DNA of 64,000 nt, from contig OU744447.1 in the NCBI GenBank assembly GCA_916610825.1, positions 32,551,073 to 32,615,072 of the forward strand. The letters run 5' to 3'. Below, piece after piece: positions 36,693 to 48,399 of the stretch. A model generated the notes under the pieces. That model searched no databases, was not told the origin of the DNA, and saw only the letters and a list, made by a program, of their open reading frames with translations. A program made the translations under genes and the position numbers. Source of the stretch: Haliclystus octoradiatus (Eukaryota > Cnidaria > Staurozoa > Stauromedusae > Haliclystidae). Position 1 is the first letter of the stretch. Each line of letters opens with the position of its first letter.

Positions 36693-37577
36693 TATTTCAT
36701 GCATTAATCTATTTTTTAGTGCAACCAAGAAAGGCAAGCATTTCATAATTGGTCTATATATCAACTAATACTTCTTTCTCTTTATATGCTAAATTGTATA
36801 TGAAAATTCGACTCGTACCATGTGCATATTATTCTATTGTCATGACCTGTCCTGTTTTGGGAAATTCTACAATCAAGTATATTTGAAACGATTCCATTCA
36901 AATATTTCGGAAGAAATTCAACCTGCAGAACTGGAACCGAGAAGATGTTTAGCTGAAATATAATAAAATACTCTTCTGCATTCAGATTTAGAACAATATT
37001 CAAAAATGTCCGAAACATGTCAAATACAAATAGATAACATAACATACAACATATAATCACCTCAATTTCAGATTACTCATTATTAATAGGAATATATTGC
37101 TAAGGATAGAGGAAGGATTATGTGAAACCTATCATAAATAATGTGTGCATTGATACAATATCCTAGATAGTAAAGTAACATACTTATGATGAATGAATTA
37201 TATATCAACTTTTAGCATTTCTGTGTTCAACAGCACTTAATCACATTTCCACGTCCAGGGATGCATTGGTTGACAGAATCTGGTATAGGTGATGGTCTGT
37301 TGCAGTATCTATAATGTCTTCCACAGCTATGGAGACAATCGACAGAACACATTGAAGCACCATTAGCACTCCAACCTTGACAAGCGGAAACTAACTGCCA
37401 TTCAGACCATATAGCCAAATCTGATAGAAAAAGCTCATAAATATCAAACAAAAATTATCATTATGTATTTAACGGCATAATATCATAATAGCGAAAATGA
37501 AAAACATCTTCATATGAGCACAAATTGACATTGTAATTAAATTTTTATATAAGAAGAGGTTACTTTCAATTATTTAT
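36693..37577. repeat. Segmental duplication, copy B
   Basis: Partner of 1-884 at about 97% identity. It includes the terminal exon and 3' flank of gene B. Unlike copy A, it continues into a short unique intron instead of the 3-kb repeats. Confidence 0.9.
37227..37420 (-). CDS. Gene B terminal exon: TSP1-like, Cys-rich domain
   Basis: A 194-bp last exon: CTATCAG acceptor (AG at 37421-37422), phase 1 start, TGA stop at 37227-37229. It encodes the same atypical TSP1-like module as 535-728 with four amino-acid differences (T/A, I/S, Y/N and Y/H). In gene B it follows exon 37838-38011 after an intron of only 417 bp. Confidence 0.8.
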
Positions 37578-37837
37578 TCCTATTGATGAGAGTGACAATA
37601 ATTCAAAATGAAAAACTTGTATAATCAAAAAATATTCTACAACCATCTAAAATGGTTCGCATAGCTATTTTTCCTGTTGTAATATTAATTCGAGATGCTC
37701 AACATGCTGATGGAGATTTTAGAAATATAGGAAATTATTCCTACATTCATATAGTGTCCTAACAACTTTTTATATTCTAAAATGTCACAGGATTTCACAA
37801 ATATTGTATATAGTAGATCATTTGATCGTCGACCTAC

Positions 37838-38011
37838 TTGTACAACTTGAATTCTGACAATCCATAATATGTTCTGCATCACCATCACAGATACGTCCAC
37901 CATTTTTAGGGCTAGGTGAATCACAATCACGGGTAATATTTTGTTTGTATCCGCCACAACCTGGATAGCACGTGGTGAGAGGTAAGCTCCACGACGACCA
38001 AACCCCATGCA
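37838..38011 (-). CDS. Gene B exon 2: TSP1 domain
   Basis: A 174-bp phase 1-1 exon between a TATAG acceptor (38012-38013) and a GTAGGT donor. It encodes a TSP1 repeat with VWSSWS, CYPGCGGY, R-D-C and SPSPKNGG, six cysteines in all. It is homologous to gene A exon 7252-7428. Joined to exon 41234-41513 and to 37227-37420, it gives a single uninterrupted frame of 216 codons: signal peptide, PAN-like domain, TSP1, TSP1-like. Confidence 0.85.
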
Positions 38012-38082
38012 CTATATGGAAAATAATAAATTATTCTTCATTTGATAATTTCAGTTAACATAAATTAATAAAAAAAAATGAG

Positions 38083-38480
38083 ACTTGATTTGATTTGATT
38101 TGATATATATTTCTAAATTATAAGTAAATGATACATACAGGTAAACAAAGGAAAAAGGTACTCAACTCGTTTTCGCTTAAATGTAGCCTAATTAGAGTGT
38201 TCACATTTCTCTATGAAATTTAGATCATTAACATTGTTTAAATTTTGCGTAGGAAAAATTAGTGTTAGTAGATTTAGTGTTAGTTAGTTACAATTACATA
38301 TTCCGGAGTTCCAAAACGGGATTGTGCGATTAAAATGAGAATATGCAACACAATTAATTACAGCAACAGGTCGAAGGATAATTTGCCTCCCATGACCACG
38401 AAGTTGATTTTCAATTGATTGAAGCTTGAAAACATCACTGGGAATTTTTCACATTGTTATTTACGATATTGAAAACCATA
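38083..38480 (-). pseudogene. 5'-truncated LINE fragment with (TTGAT)n tail
   Basis: The minus-strand text includes RGHGRQIILRPVAV and FNRTIPFWNSG, the C-terminal R-x-x-P-F-W-N step of CR1/Jockey-type reverse transcriptases. It then runs through a 3' region into ATCAA repeats at 38083-38104. It sits in the intron between exons 1 and 2 of gene B. The tail type matches the LINE at 9895-12640. Confidence 0.65.
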
Positions 38481-38525
38481 TGTAAATTCGATTTTATTCT
38501 ACGTGATTCCAATGAATCACTCAGT

Positions 38526-38625
38526 CAGTCCTGTGAAAAAAGCGTCTTGATACTTTTAGCAGTTCATGCACATCTATTAGGTATCTCTGAATAAATGATG
38601 ATGATGATTATGATGATGAATATGC
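38526..38625 (+). repeat. LINE or SINE 3' end with GAT/TGA microsatellite
   Basis: A segment ending ATCTCTGAATAAATGATGATGATGAT is followed by an impure GAT repeat. Tails of TGA/GAT repeats are typical of L2- and CR1-related elements. A similar tail is at 63793-63825. Confidence 0.5.
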
Positions 38626-41233
38626 AGTATATCTAATCGATCATGATAGTCTGCGAATTTCATATTTGCTCGGCGGCACACAGTTGTTCAGTAGAACTTT
38701 TGTACTTTCTCGATGGGGTCGATGTCTTCAGTCAGACATGGACTCCATATAGATGAATGTCATTTTCAAGAATTGGTCGAAAATATGTGATAAAGAAATT
38801 CATACGCAGACAAGGACTATGCGATGTAAAGCATTTAAATATTGAATCTGCATTCATTAGCTTTTATCAAATAGCTTTGGCTGCAATTGATGAACAATGG
38901 CTAGAGAAATTTAGATCGGATGCAATCAAATCACGACGCCCAAATCCAATGTACTACATTTAAAATAATAAGATAATTATAATTTGATAACATAAATTAA
39001 TCAGGATGAGATGTTGTTTGATATTTCATCATATGAAATGGCTGTTGATTATTTAATTGTACAGATACTTTTTATCTGTTTTTATTTGCTCTGTCATTCT
39101 TGCATCACTTCGTTCTGTGTGGTAATCACTAGAAGGCTTGATGAAAAAGTCATATCACCAATACCTACATTTAGTACTGTAGCCTCAGATAAGCATCAAC
39201 AAGAAACAAAACAAAACAAATAGCAATTGCATTAATGAAGCGGTTATACGAATATAGTTATTTTCAGAACAGTACTATTGAATTTGAAAGAAGATATTTA
39301 TCAATTTCTCGAAAAGCATTATCTTACCAATCGGGCCGTTGTATTCAATCTCCTGTATAAATGAAATAAAGCAAACATCAAGATGGTCTATTGATAAATC
39401 TTCTCATGCCTCTAGTGATAAATTCCTTAAATGGGAACTAATTCAGATAGCAAAAGTTAAAACAGTACTTGGATTCCTATTTTGTTAAATTCTATTCGTT
39501 CTTGTTTCATGAAAATGACAATTCATTCATTCAGCTTTAAATGACGATATAATTATTGATGAATGCTTGTAATCATTATCTTCGATCATTAGTAACTATA
39601 ACTATATGACTCACAATAACTTCGCTCTAATTAACGGTATTGATATTGCAATTGATGTATCAGTTTCTCTTGTTCGATTAAAACTTTACCAGCAATACGT
39701 CACATGTGTTGCTAGCATAATATCAATAACATAAAGAGAAATATATAGGCAATCGAAAACAAAAGTGCCCAGAAATTCATCTAACATCATCAGGTAGCGA
39801 GAACGTAACATTATGTGTCCCCTTCCTATCTCGTATAGTGATTTTGTACAGATATTATGGTGAGGGACACTCCAGAAGGGAGCCTCCAGTAACAAAAAAT
39901 TGAAAAGACCGCCATGTTTCTTAAAGCATACTATATTCGTATTACAGAGTGTTACAGAGTCAACGGCATGGGTCGTGCAACTTTTCTTAGTAGTGCTTGC
40001 CCTAGCTATTGAACGAGGGGCCTGAATGCATCATCGAACACGGGACTGATGTTAAGCTGTCATTTCCGTATATATGAATCGTATTTCTTCCTTGTGCATC
40101 AGATTGAGAGATTTTTGGAAAAGCGTAAAGAACTGGCGCTATATTCTCACCAAGGTATGCGAAGCCACTGCTTCTTATGCATAAATTTATCTATATATAT
40201 TGCTGTTTGTGGAGTCTTTCAATTGCCTCGACAACGTTTTGTTACGTGTTTATCATTTTGTTGGTTATTATTACAATATATCGCAATAGAGGCTTATTTG
40301 CCTCGTAGTTCAATGTATCTCATCAACCGTGGAAACACCCCTCATAAAAACGTCATTTTCCTTTACTACTTCAATTACTTGCAATCAGATATGATGTTTT
40401 CAAGAAGACTTTGCGAATCACTCAAATCAATGAAAGATAACTAAAATCAAGATCACAATGCCTAAATTTCCATTTAGTGGGATATCGCTCAGCTTGTTAT
40501 TCTAGCAGATATAGATAGCTTCAGATATCCAAATTTCTTTCATATTCCATGGATACAATAAAGAATGCCTTCTTTTCTAAACTATTGCAAAAATCTACCT
40601 GCAATCATGCTATGTCACAGGTGTATACACCAAACTGCATTGAAAATTTATTTTGTATTCGTCATGTCCCGCAAGGCTTTCATACTCTTGATGAACTCAT
40701 ATAATGAACTTAAAATGTATATTGATTGAAAATGTCATTCATCACTAACAAACCCTCTCGGCAATTACACGTATTCCTTATACTACTATTTGATTTATAT
40801 CAAGTGTATAGCATGTACAGAAGCATAATTATAATATTTAATGGAGCAGAATATTACATTATTTAAGCTGCAGGATCTGCAGTTTATATTATCACTTTCT
40901 AACTGTCTACAAGGTGTAGTTTCTTTACATGAAACTGAATACATTTTCAGAAATTTGCTTGGAATAAAGTTTGATTACTTTTTCAATTAAAATGAAAGTT
41001 GTTTATCTTCAAGGAGAACATTATTCTGTAGCTTTTCCCAAAAGTCCTCAATAACTCCTTTAAGAATTATTGAAACAATTGATTGATAACTATGATGGTG
41101 TACAATAGAAAAACCTCTAACTTGTATTGTTAAGGAACGGCACTATATATGGCCGATGTCAAAAAGCGTTACAGTTAATGCAATAACAAATACATAATTA
41201 TGCAACGTACCTTAATTAGATAAATTAATATAC
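38626..41233. other. Gene B intron 1, otherwise featureless
   Basis: AT-rich intron sequence. Open frames at 39011-39223 and 40049-40444 (plus) have no splice or motif support and are not called. Confidence 0.4.
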
Positions 41234-41513
41234 ATCCTTCACATTGAATTAAATCGTTGTACCAATGTAGAAAGTGATCATTTATATTTACCAGTTCACA
41301 TCTACTGGTTCTTCTTAGGTAGTGTATCGCATTACATCTCCTTTTCAATACACATTTCTGAACACAATGATGATAATTTTCTGTCTGAAATTGCATTAAA
41401 GAAATGGCTGATGGATGCTGCAGGTCCTGATATTGATGAAGATGTTTTGTTAAAAGTGTACAAAGTATGCCATTCCCAAATAATGAAATAAATACAAAGT
41501 AGAACCATGCCAT
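41234..41513 (-). CDS. Gene B exon 1: signal peptide and PAN-like domain
   Basis: The ATG at 41513 opens a 280-bp exon ending in phase 1 at a GTATAT donor, matching the phase-1 acceptor of exon 37838-38011. Residues about 1-19 are hydrophobic (WFYFVFISLFGNGILC), a likely signal peptide. Then HHCVQKCVLKRRCNAIHY...SRCELVN gives the C-x3-C-x5-C...C spacing of PAN/apple domains. The mature product would be a small secreted protein of roughly 195 residues. It is short for a TSP1 protein; related matrix proteins usually carry many repeats, so extra exons in the long intron cannot be ruled out. Confidence 0.7.
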
Positions 41514-41722
41514 TTTGACACTTACAGTTATCGGGACTAAATTTTATGAGGGATTTGGCAAAAAAGATCATTCCACAATATCCACAAACGAATATGTTGA
41601 ATATCCTATATACACAACACCCAACATCTGGCCGCATCTGTTAAGATTAGATAGATTAGAAATCAATTTATACCATCCCAACGGGTATGTTCTGATCTCA
41701 TTTAGATGAGATCATTGTTAAT
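41514..41722. promoter_or_regulatory. 5' flank of gene B
   Basis: This region directly precedes the predicted start of gene B. I do not see a clear TATA box, and the transcription start is unknown. Confidence 0.25.
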
Positions 41723-41920
41723 AAAGGAGCAAAATTGACCGGCGGGCTCTACGCGCTTAGAGTTACGTGCGTGTTTGTTGTTCGTATTGCTTCTGTTCCT
41801 GAAACTATGCTGAAACTGAAATTTGAAGCGATGCGGAAGCTACATGACTGACGTTGATCATTGAATGTACGCTAAGCTTAAATTGAGCTCGTAGCGACCG
41901 CCGGTCAATGGTGCTCCTTT
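41723..41920. mobile_element. About 200-bp MITE, family M, copy 1
   Basis: It begins AAAGGAGCAAAATTGACCGGC and ends in the near-perfect inverted counterpart (GCCGGTCAATGGTGCTCCTTT), so the TIRs are about 22 bp. The interior is GC-richer (CTCTACGCGCTTAGAG, GCTCGTAGCGACC). A related copy is at 43510-43714. A TTAA occurs at both ends, which fits a piggyBac-like target, but here the left TTAA is one base out of register. Confidence 0.8.
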
Positions 41921-43509
41921 AAATGTATTCATTCAACTTGAATTATTGTCATTGACTTTATCAGTATAACAGATATATTTTACCCATAATATCTGTCCAT
42001 AACTCATTTATATATTGTGATCATTTTACGCAAGCAAATGGGGAGGGAAATCTGCATTCGAGATTGTATCGAGGTTACCCATTAACATATCTATGACTTC
42101 TCGAGCGTTTTTATTGTGATTCCCAAGTACAAATATAAAATACATCGCTTGAAATATGACGTTTAATCTTTATACGATCAAATCCTTATGCGCGGTTTTA
42201 TGCAACAAACCGTTTGAAATTTCTGATTCGCTACAACCACTTAATTGTTTGCTTATTCATTATTATTTAATCAATATCGCGTTGCTCTTATTAATAGATA
42301 ATTTTAGTAGTAGATCGAAAACTATATTCGGAATAAACGCGATAAACAATTTTGACAGGTCGCATGGGAAGAAACAGATTTGTATCACACAGGTAACGTT
42401 CATAATCAATAATTATCTCTCTTATCATCTGTCCCTCTAACCTTATGCATTACTCATTAGCACAACTATCTACGAGGTATAATGTCACCATGTAAATAAA
42501 AATATCACATCTGTATCCTCCTTGGTTCAATCTATCTTCATTTTTAATACATTCATAATTATTTTTCATTTTATACAATTACTATTATTATTAATCTTTT
42601 GTTTTATTTTTCTCCTTTACTTATGAAATTTTCAATATTCAGCGATACAAATTGAATATTTGGCTATATATTGTATTTTTCATTTTTCATTTATCAATTA
42701 CAATCGGATGCAGATTAAGTGGGTCCTTTTTCCTTCTTGAAAGAAAAATAAGAGAAATTGATGCCTTTGTAGCAACTGCTTTGAAGTAATCTCTGCCAGC
42801 TTCAACATTTAGTGTTGAATGACTTGAATATTGACAAAAGAGGCGTAAAATTAATTATGTATTATAAATTGTAATTAATTCGTAAAGCTAAGAAATTATT
42901 CAAAACCTCCGTATTTGTATTCTTATTTATATACAATTTTGACAAACAAGCTGATTGACTCTCTATACTTAAGACAAACAATGAAGAAAAACTGTAAGTT
43001 TTATTGCAGTATACGTATATGTTTTGCTATGATTTTTCAACGCTATATTCTGCTGATATCAATGGATCAGAAAATTCCTTTCGTTAGATAAGCTGTCCAA
43101 ATAATTGAATTGTAAGGGAGATCAAGGAAAACGAAATTAGGCCAGTTTATTTGTTTTGATGGTTTTCACATTATAAGATACTCTTAACAGCATATCCAAT
43201 TTTATTTGTTATATATTTCATTCATTTTTTGTAGTAATTTTTTCTCTCTATTTCTTCATTTTCAGCATGTAATCAGTTGAATAATCTCTCAAAATATATC
43301 AATTACGCTACAATCTTGATGTTGAGATATTATTGACTATACAGTTATTATTGAAAGGAAAGCCGATGAAAATCTTAATTAACGGATTTATTACTTATTG
43401 TTGTTATCCTTAAATACAAATTTCTTTATTTTTTATTTTCACGGAGAATAATTTTAAGTTCCGATATGATTTATTATCTTATACTTTCCCTAATCCATAG
43501 TCAATGATT
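41921..43509. other. Intergenic, no feature recognised
   Basis: AT-rich DNA between the two family M MITEs. The open frame at 42156-42440 is not supported. Confidence 0.4.
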
Positions 43510-43714
43510 AAAGGAGCAAAAATGAGTGGCCGGCACTATGAACTTAGGATCACGTGCACGTTTATTTATTTATTGCTATAACACAATGTTCATTATTGAC
43601 ATGGATTACAAGTTAGGCCTGCGTATAACAATTATTTCAAAGCGAGATGATTGAATTACGCTAAGCATAAACTCAACTTGTGCTCGCAGCGGTCGCCGGT
43701 CAATTTTGCCCTTT
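43510..43714. mobile_element. About 205-bp MITE, family M, copy 2
   Basis: Same inverted ends as 41723-41920 (AAAGGAGCAAAAATGAGTGGCC at the left, GGTCAATTTTGCCCTTTT at the right), flanked on both sides by TTAA, consistent with a TTAA target duplication. The interior is diverged but retains TACGCTAAGC and the CGCAGCGGTCGCCGG block. Confidence 0.8.
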
Positions 43715-45994
43715 TAACTCTGTCATATCAATTTCTAAGATCTTAATTTATCTGAATTCAATGATATGATAACTCTTCAGTTCCACTGTGGAACGGAATG
43801 TGAGTTTGGCAAGTATGTTCATGTTGTTTATCATTTTAAAAAAAAAGTTTCGCCAAGTTAACTTTGACTATCCCTTATGAAATATGAAATATTTGAAACG
43901 ATTTATCGTTATCAATGTTTTCTGGGAGCATATTCCGCAGCAGAAGAAAGAATCAGCATAAAACATTGTGATTTTTCAATATTATATTTGATGAGATGTA
44001 ATGAACTTAATTTTAAATCATAGCTGTCACTGTTTTATTTAGCTATTATCAAATAGCATCAATCACCAATGTTCCAATATATTATATGATTTAACAAAAA
44101 TATTTTAAAAGGCTTAATAATTTTAGACAATCGATGGAATAGACGTAATTTACATACATTTGAAAAATGACGGATTGTCGCAACGTTACGTCGATTATGT
44201 TAAATGACTGTGTACTATTTCTTTTTAATATATCCTTTAGCCGCAAATCGGGTAACCTAATAGCATTTTTATGAGGGGTGGCTGGTTAGTTTGTAAACGT
44301 GTCAGTTTTAATGGCCGGATGCACTTCCTGACGCCAACGAATAGTGCTTCTGCCAAGAATTTAACCAAAGACCGTGCGGGCTCAGGTCAAACTCCCTAAC
44401 ATTTACACTAAGGGTCATTCAGACAAAGATCTTTCTTTAAGCGCCTGAACTCTAGCGATTATTGATCTAGTTTAACCAGACGTTGATTGCAGCAGATATA
44501 ATGATCTTTCTTCTTGATATGTACACATACGTTGTAAACCTTATTATGTTCACGTATTCAATTTGATGTGACATGGTCACAGCAGCTGCCATGGCTACAA
44601 AAATTGTGAGATTGTTAAAGCCTTTTCCAAATCCGTAAAATAGAGGAGAAAATGAAGTATATCAAGACAATAGTATCAAAAAATACAAAAGAAATGGAAT
44701 TGATGCAGGATAGTAACCCTATATGTTTATATGACCTTAGCCTGAATAAAATGAGGAACTTACTATGACTAATTAGCAAATTATTTTCTATAAAAATTTT
44801 AATCCATTATAAAAAAGGAGAAAATATAAATGATTTTGACAAAGACTATTTATCTGAACAGAGTTACTCTACCCTCATTTTGATAGAAAATTATATCAAT
44901 CAATTTATTTGTTTTACATCACATTCAACTACAGTATATACATTATTTGTAGAATAATATATACAGTTTCCATAGTGGCACGTTTCATAGAATGGTGAAC
45001 TTGAAAATAAATTAAAAAAAACGAATGATTTGATGGAGTAACAATTCAATCTGGACATGTGTCTACATTATTGACTATATTTAGATGAATTTCGTTAGCC
45101 TACTCCTTCCTGCTTGTTCCGATCAAATAAAAAATGCATCCAAGTGCGAACTACAGCTACGTTGAAATTAATCGGAGCGGCTATGTGCCTTTGCAGTAGG
45201 TAGCAGATCACATCACATCACTTTTTTCAGTGGCTTGTGCTTGCGCATGATCAATGATGCATAGCTGTTATTTTGGAAATAGAATGAGGGAAAACTCTTG
45301 TTTTTGCTAGTTAGTGATGGGGAGTCTCAAAATAAAGCCATGGAAAAGAGTTGTTTTATTTCGCTACAAAAGGATAATCAGACAATAGAAACGAAACATA
45401 AACGATAACCTGGTTTAAATATCAGCGGTTCTGATATTACTATGTACTATGTATATTTGTTTAAGAAATGACGAACTGATGGATGAATAAACGGTTTTTG
45501 GAAAATCTATTTTATAGATTAAGATTTGATTTTGTTTAATTTGTACAGAACATTCTGTATCAAAGTTGTTTGGTTATACTAACATACCACTGCATATAGG
45601 ATCCCATTTACCTCATGAGTGCTAATTAGTTATTCGACTGAAATAGACAATATATATGTTTTGATTAATTTTTACTATATTTCCTATTGCAAGTTATGTG
45701 GTTATTTGATAACTCGCTTATCGGCCATTTAGGAAAGATGTTTCTAATATACTGTAGTACTTAGTGCAATTTTTTCAATTTATTTTGAGAAACAACACAT
45801 GCCTTTAAACATTTTACCTGGAACAGCACTTTTTACATCGCACTTCCATATGAGGCTTGGAAGTAATCGTCCGACAAAATGTTAGCTTTGAAAGACCTTC
45901 TGCTGAAGTTGTTTTATTTTCCATGTATAATGCTCTTCTCCTTGCACATTACACATCGTTGACAAATAATGAAGCCATTTGCATCATCGATAAT
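43715..45994. other. Intergenic; one SINE-like scrap
   Basis: Mostly AT-rich. A GC-richer block at 44270-44420 (GGCCGGATGCACTTCCTGACGC and following) looks like an old repeat rather than unique DNA, but I cannot name its family. Confidence 0.35.
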
Positions 45995-46075
45995 CCATCT
46001 CCTATTTTGAAACCCAATCGACAGACCCCGAGACAGACAGACAATCATACGGGATAATTTATTGAGAGATTTTCC
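45995..46075 (+). repeat. RTE/SINE-type 3' tail, copy 1
   Basis: CAGACAGACAATCATACGGG followed by ATAATTTATTGAGAGAT resembles the 3' ends of RTE-class LINEs and the SINEs they move. A second copy with the same order lies at 61860-61910. Confidence 0.5.
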
Positions 46076-46645
46076 GTTACTAGCAGAACATTGTATCGAT
46101 AAATGTGAACGCAGTCAGAAACAGTGGACTGCAATTGGATTTAATGTAAATGCAGACCTGAACGCAGGTAGAATCTGCGAATTATATGGAATTGAAGACA
46201 TGGCCATCGTCCCAGTTATAATAGGAAATAGGACATGATGTTGTGAAATAGGAAAACTATGTATAGGTGATCAGCTTTTTGAGAGGCTTTTAAATTGATG
46301 GAAATCTGCAAACAGGCACGAACAGACGACATTCTGACTGTCTTATTACATTCCAATGACCACTAGCGTAATTTAGTGATACATTGTAGCTATATCTACA
46401 GATAGCTACAGTCTCTAATGTTTGAAAACTTACATACACTCTTAAAACTAAAGGTGTAAATGCGTACTTTTTGGGGTGTAAATGCAAAAACGAAGGGGTG
46501 AGAATGTCATTCGCACGCTTTCTGTTGCATTTACCCGCTTTTTCAGAAAATTTTACCTTAGATCATGCATTTTACACCGCTTTCACACTATTGACCTCGT
46601 TTGGAGATTAGGCGCGCCTTGCCAAATCGTTACAGAATTTTGAAA

Positions 46646-47315
46646 ATGGCGAAGACGAATTGTGAACTTTTCAATATATCAAACAAGTTATTATAATTTG
46701 AATCGTTTAAGACGTTGTTGTATATCCTATCTTATTACAATGGTTTTGAAAGTTCTGGTTTCATGTGCAGTGCTATTTATGGTTTATTGACATGGTTTAT
46801 GTTGAAACGTATTTGCCTGAAACGGAAAGAATAAAGGAACACAAATTCAAACGAGGCTTCAAGCCTTGCCGAAACATTTCAACAGTTAATAGGCTACACA
46901 AAGCGATTACAAGCTGATTTTGAAAATGAGAAATGCAATTTGTATGATATCACTTGCTGCATGACCCACTTGCAGCAATTCTAGAGTGGCTACTAGTCTA
47001 ACCTGGACTACAGAACAGGCAGCTATGCTTACAGGCCGAAAGTGAAATTGTCTCTCGTTTTTACATTTTATTTGTATGGAATTTTAAAGGTAAGCAACTT
47101 TCTTTCAGACCTGAAGAGAAGCTTGTTAATCACATCATATACTAATTACTTGCTAACTGTTTTTATTTGTACACAGTTAGAATGCTCTGACTTGGCACCG
47201 TGGTAGCTAAGACAGAGATCAGATAAATGGCTAATTGGATGCCGGACTACGACTAAGACTAGATTATGTAGGCTTTCAGACCAGAAAGTGATCGACAGAA
47301 TTGAAAGGCAAGTAT

Positions 47316-47350
<35 letters not shown>

Positions 47351-48399
47351 TACTTGAATTTGAATGATTGATTGGTATTTTACAATATTATATATTAATT
47401 CATCTCAATGTTTTGATTCCCAGGCCCAATCAAAGAAAATTATATCATAACATTCATTGTAGTACACCCTGTGCCACAAACTCATGGGGTATCGGTAAGT
47501 GTGAACTTTCTTACCCTATCATATGTAAATCAGAAATGGAATGCATTGAAGGATATCATGATGAAATTTTGCTTGGCAGTTACTTCAATTTATTGATCAA
47601 ACAACATAAGATTATATATACTCAATACTATATTACTATAACTCATAAGTACTTGCTTCATAGACTTGATAAACTTCACTGTAATATTAGGCTACTTGTA
47701 GACTCAATTATTCTCTCATATCATTCAAGGGCCTATGGGACAGCTAAAATATATTGGACGGCTTCAATAGCTATAGCTATACAGATCAGAATAATAGTTA
47801 TGAAATATTATAGTATTGTCATTTATAGAATTGAAACAGAGATGATGCAAAAGCCATTTGCCTCATCGTTGTTTCAATTGTATATTATGCTCTGTTTTAA
47901 CAAACATTGAGCACTCCCACATACACATGTTTACCTCATATTACATTACAGTAATGCAATTTATTATTATTTTTTTGATTTTTGTGAAACTTACTATATT
48001 GTATTGTTATTACTATCATTATCACATCTATATAGTCAATTATGGCTTTTTCATCAATATTCAAAATATTAGTAACATTGAAATTAAATCGACACGATAT
48101 ACAAAGGCATGATAATATATCTATGATAATAATCTGGATCTCCAAATATTATTCATGGATGCTTAATTCATCTATACCACTGTAATGTATAATTCTTAAC
48201 ATCAATCAGCTGAGCTAGACCTATATTTTCATCTTGTATTTTTTCATTTACAGCTTGCGGTATCTCTTCATTGACCATATTTTTCCAATTTATCTGCATG
48301 AAAAACTACATAGCCACTAGCAAGCCAGATCAAATAAAATCAGATTATACTATTACTTGGATGTCAGGTGAACACGATTACCAATATCGTAAATTATCT
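46646..48399 (+). pseudogene. Candidate spliced gene inside the 3.4-kb element
   Basis: Three exons join in frame. The first is open from 47207 to 47307 and ends at a GC-type donor (AG|GCAAGT). The second is 47424-47494 (CAG acceptor, GTAAGT donor). The third is 48254-48399 (ACAG acceptor, GTAAGT donor). Phases 2, 1 and 0 agree. Products include RLCRLSDQKVIDRIE, then NQRKLYHNIHC and CATNSWGI, then CGISSLTIFFQFICMKNY. A start with good context (AAAATGGCG, 46646) and a Lys/Arg-rich stretch at about 46800-46910 may be the 5' part, but an in-frame TAG at 47204 and other stops suggest decay. I do not recognise the protein; a transposase of the element is the natural guess. Confidence 0.4.
47311..47350. 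repeat. TA microsatellite
   Basis: About 40 bp of nearly pure TA lie just after the GC-type donor of the candidate gene. Confidence 0.9.

Noticed and set aside
47368-47910. 180-codon open frame as one unspliced gene
   Set aside because: Only its first part (47424-47494) fits a spliced exon. The rest follows a good GTAAGT donor and has AT-driven Ile/Tyr/His content.
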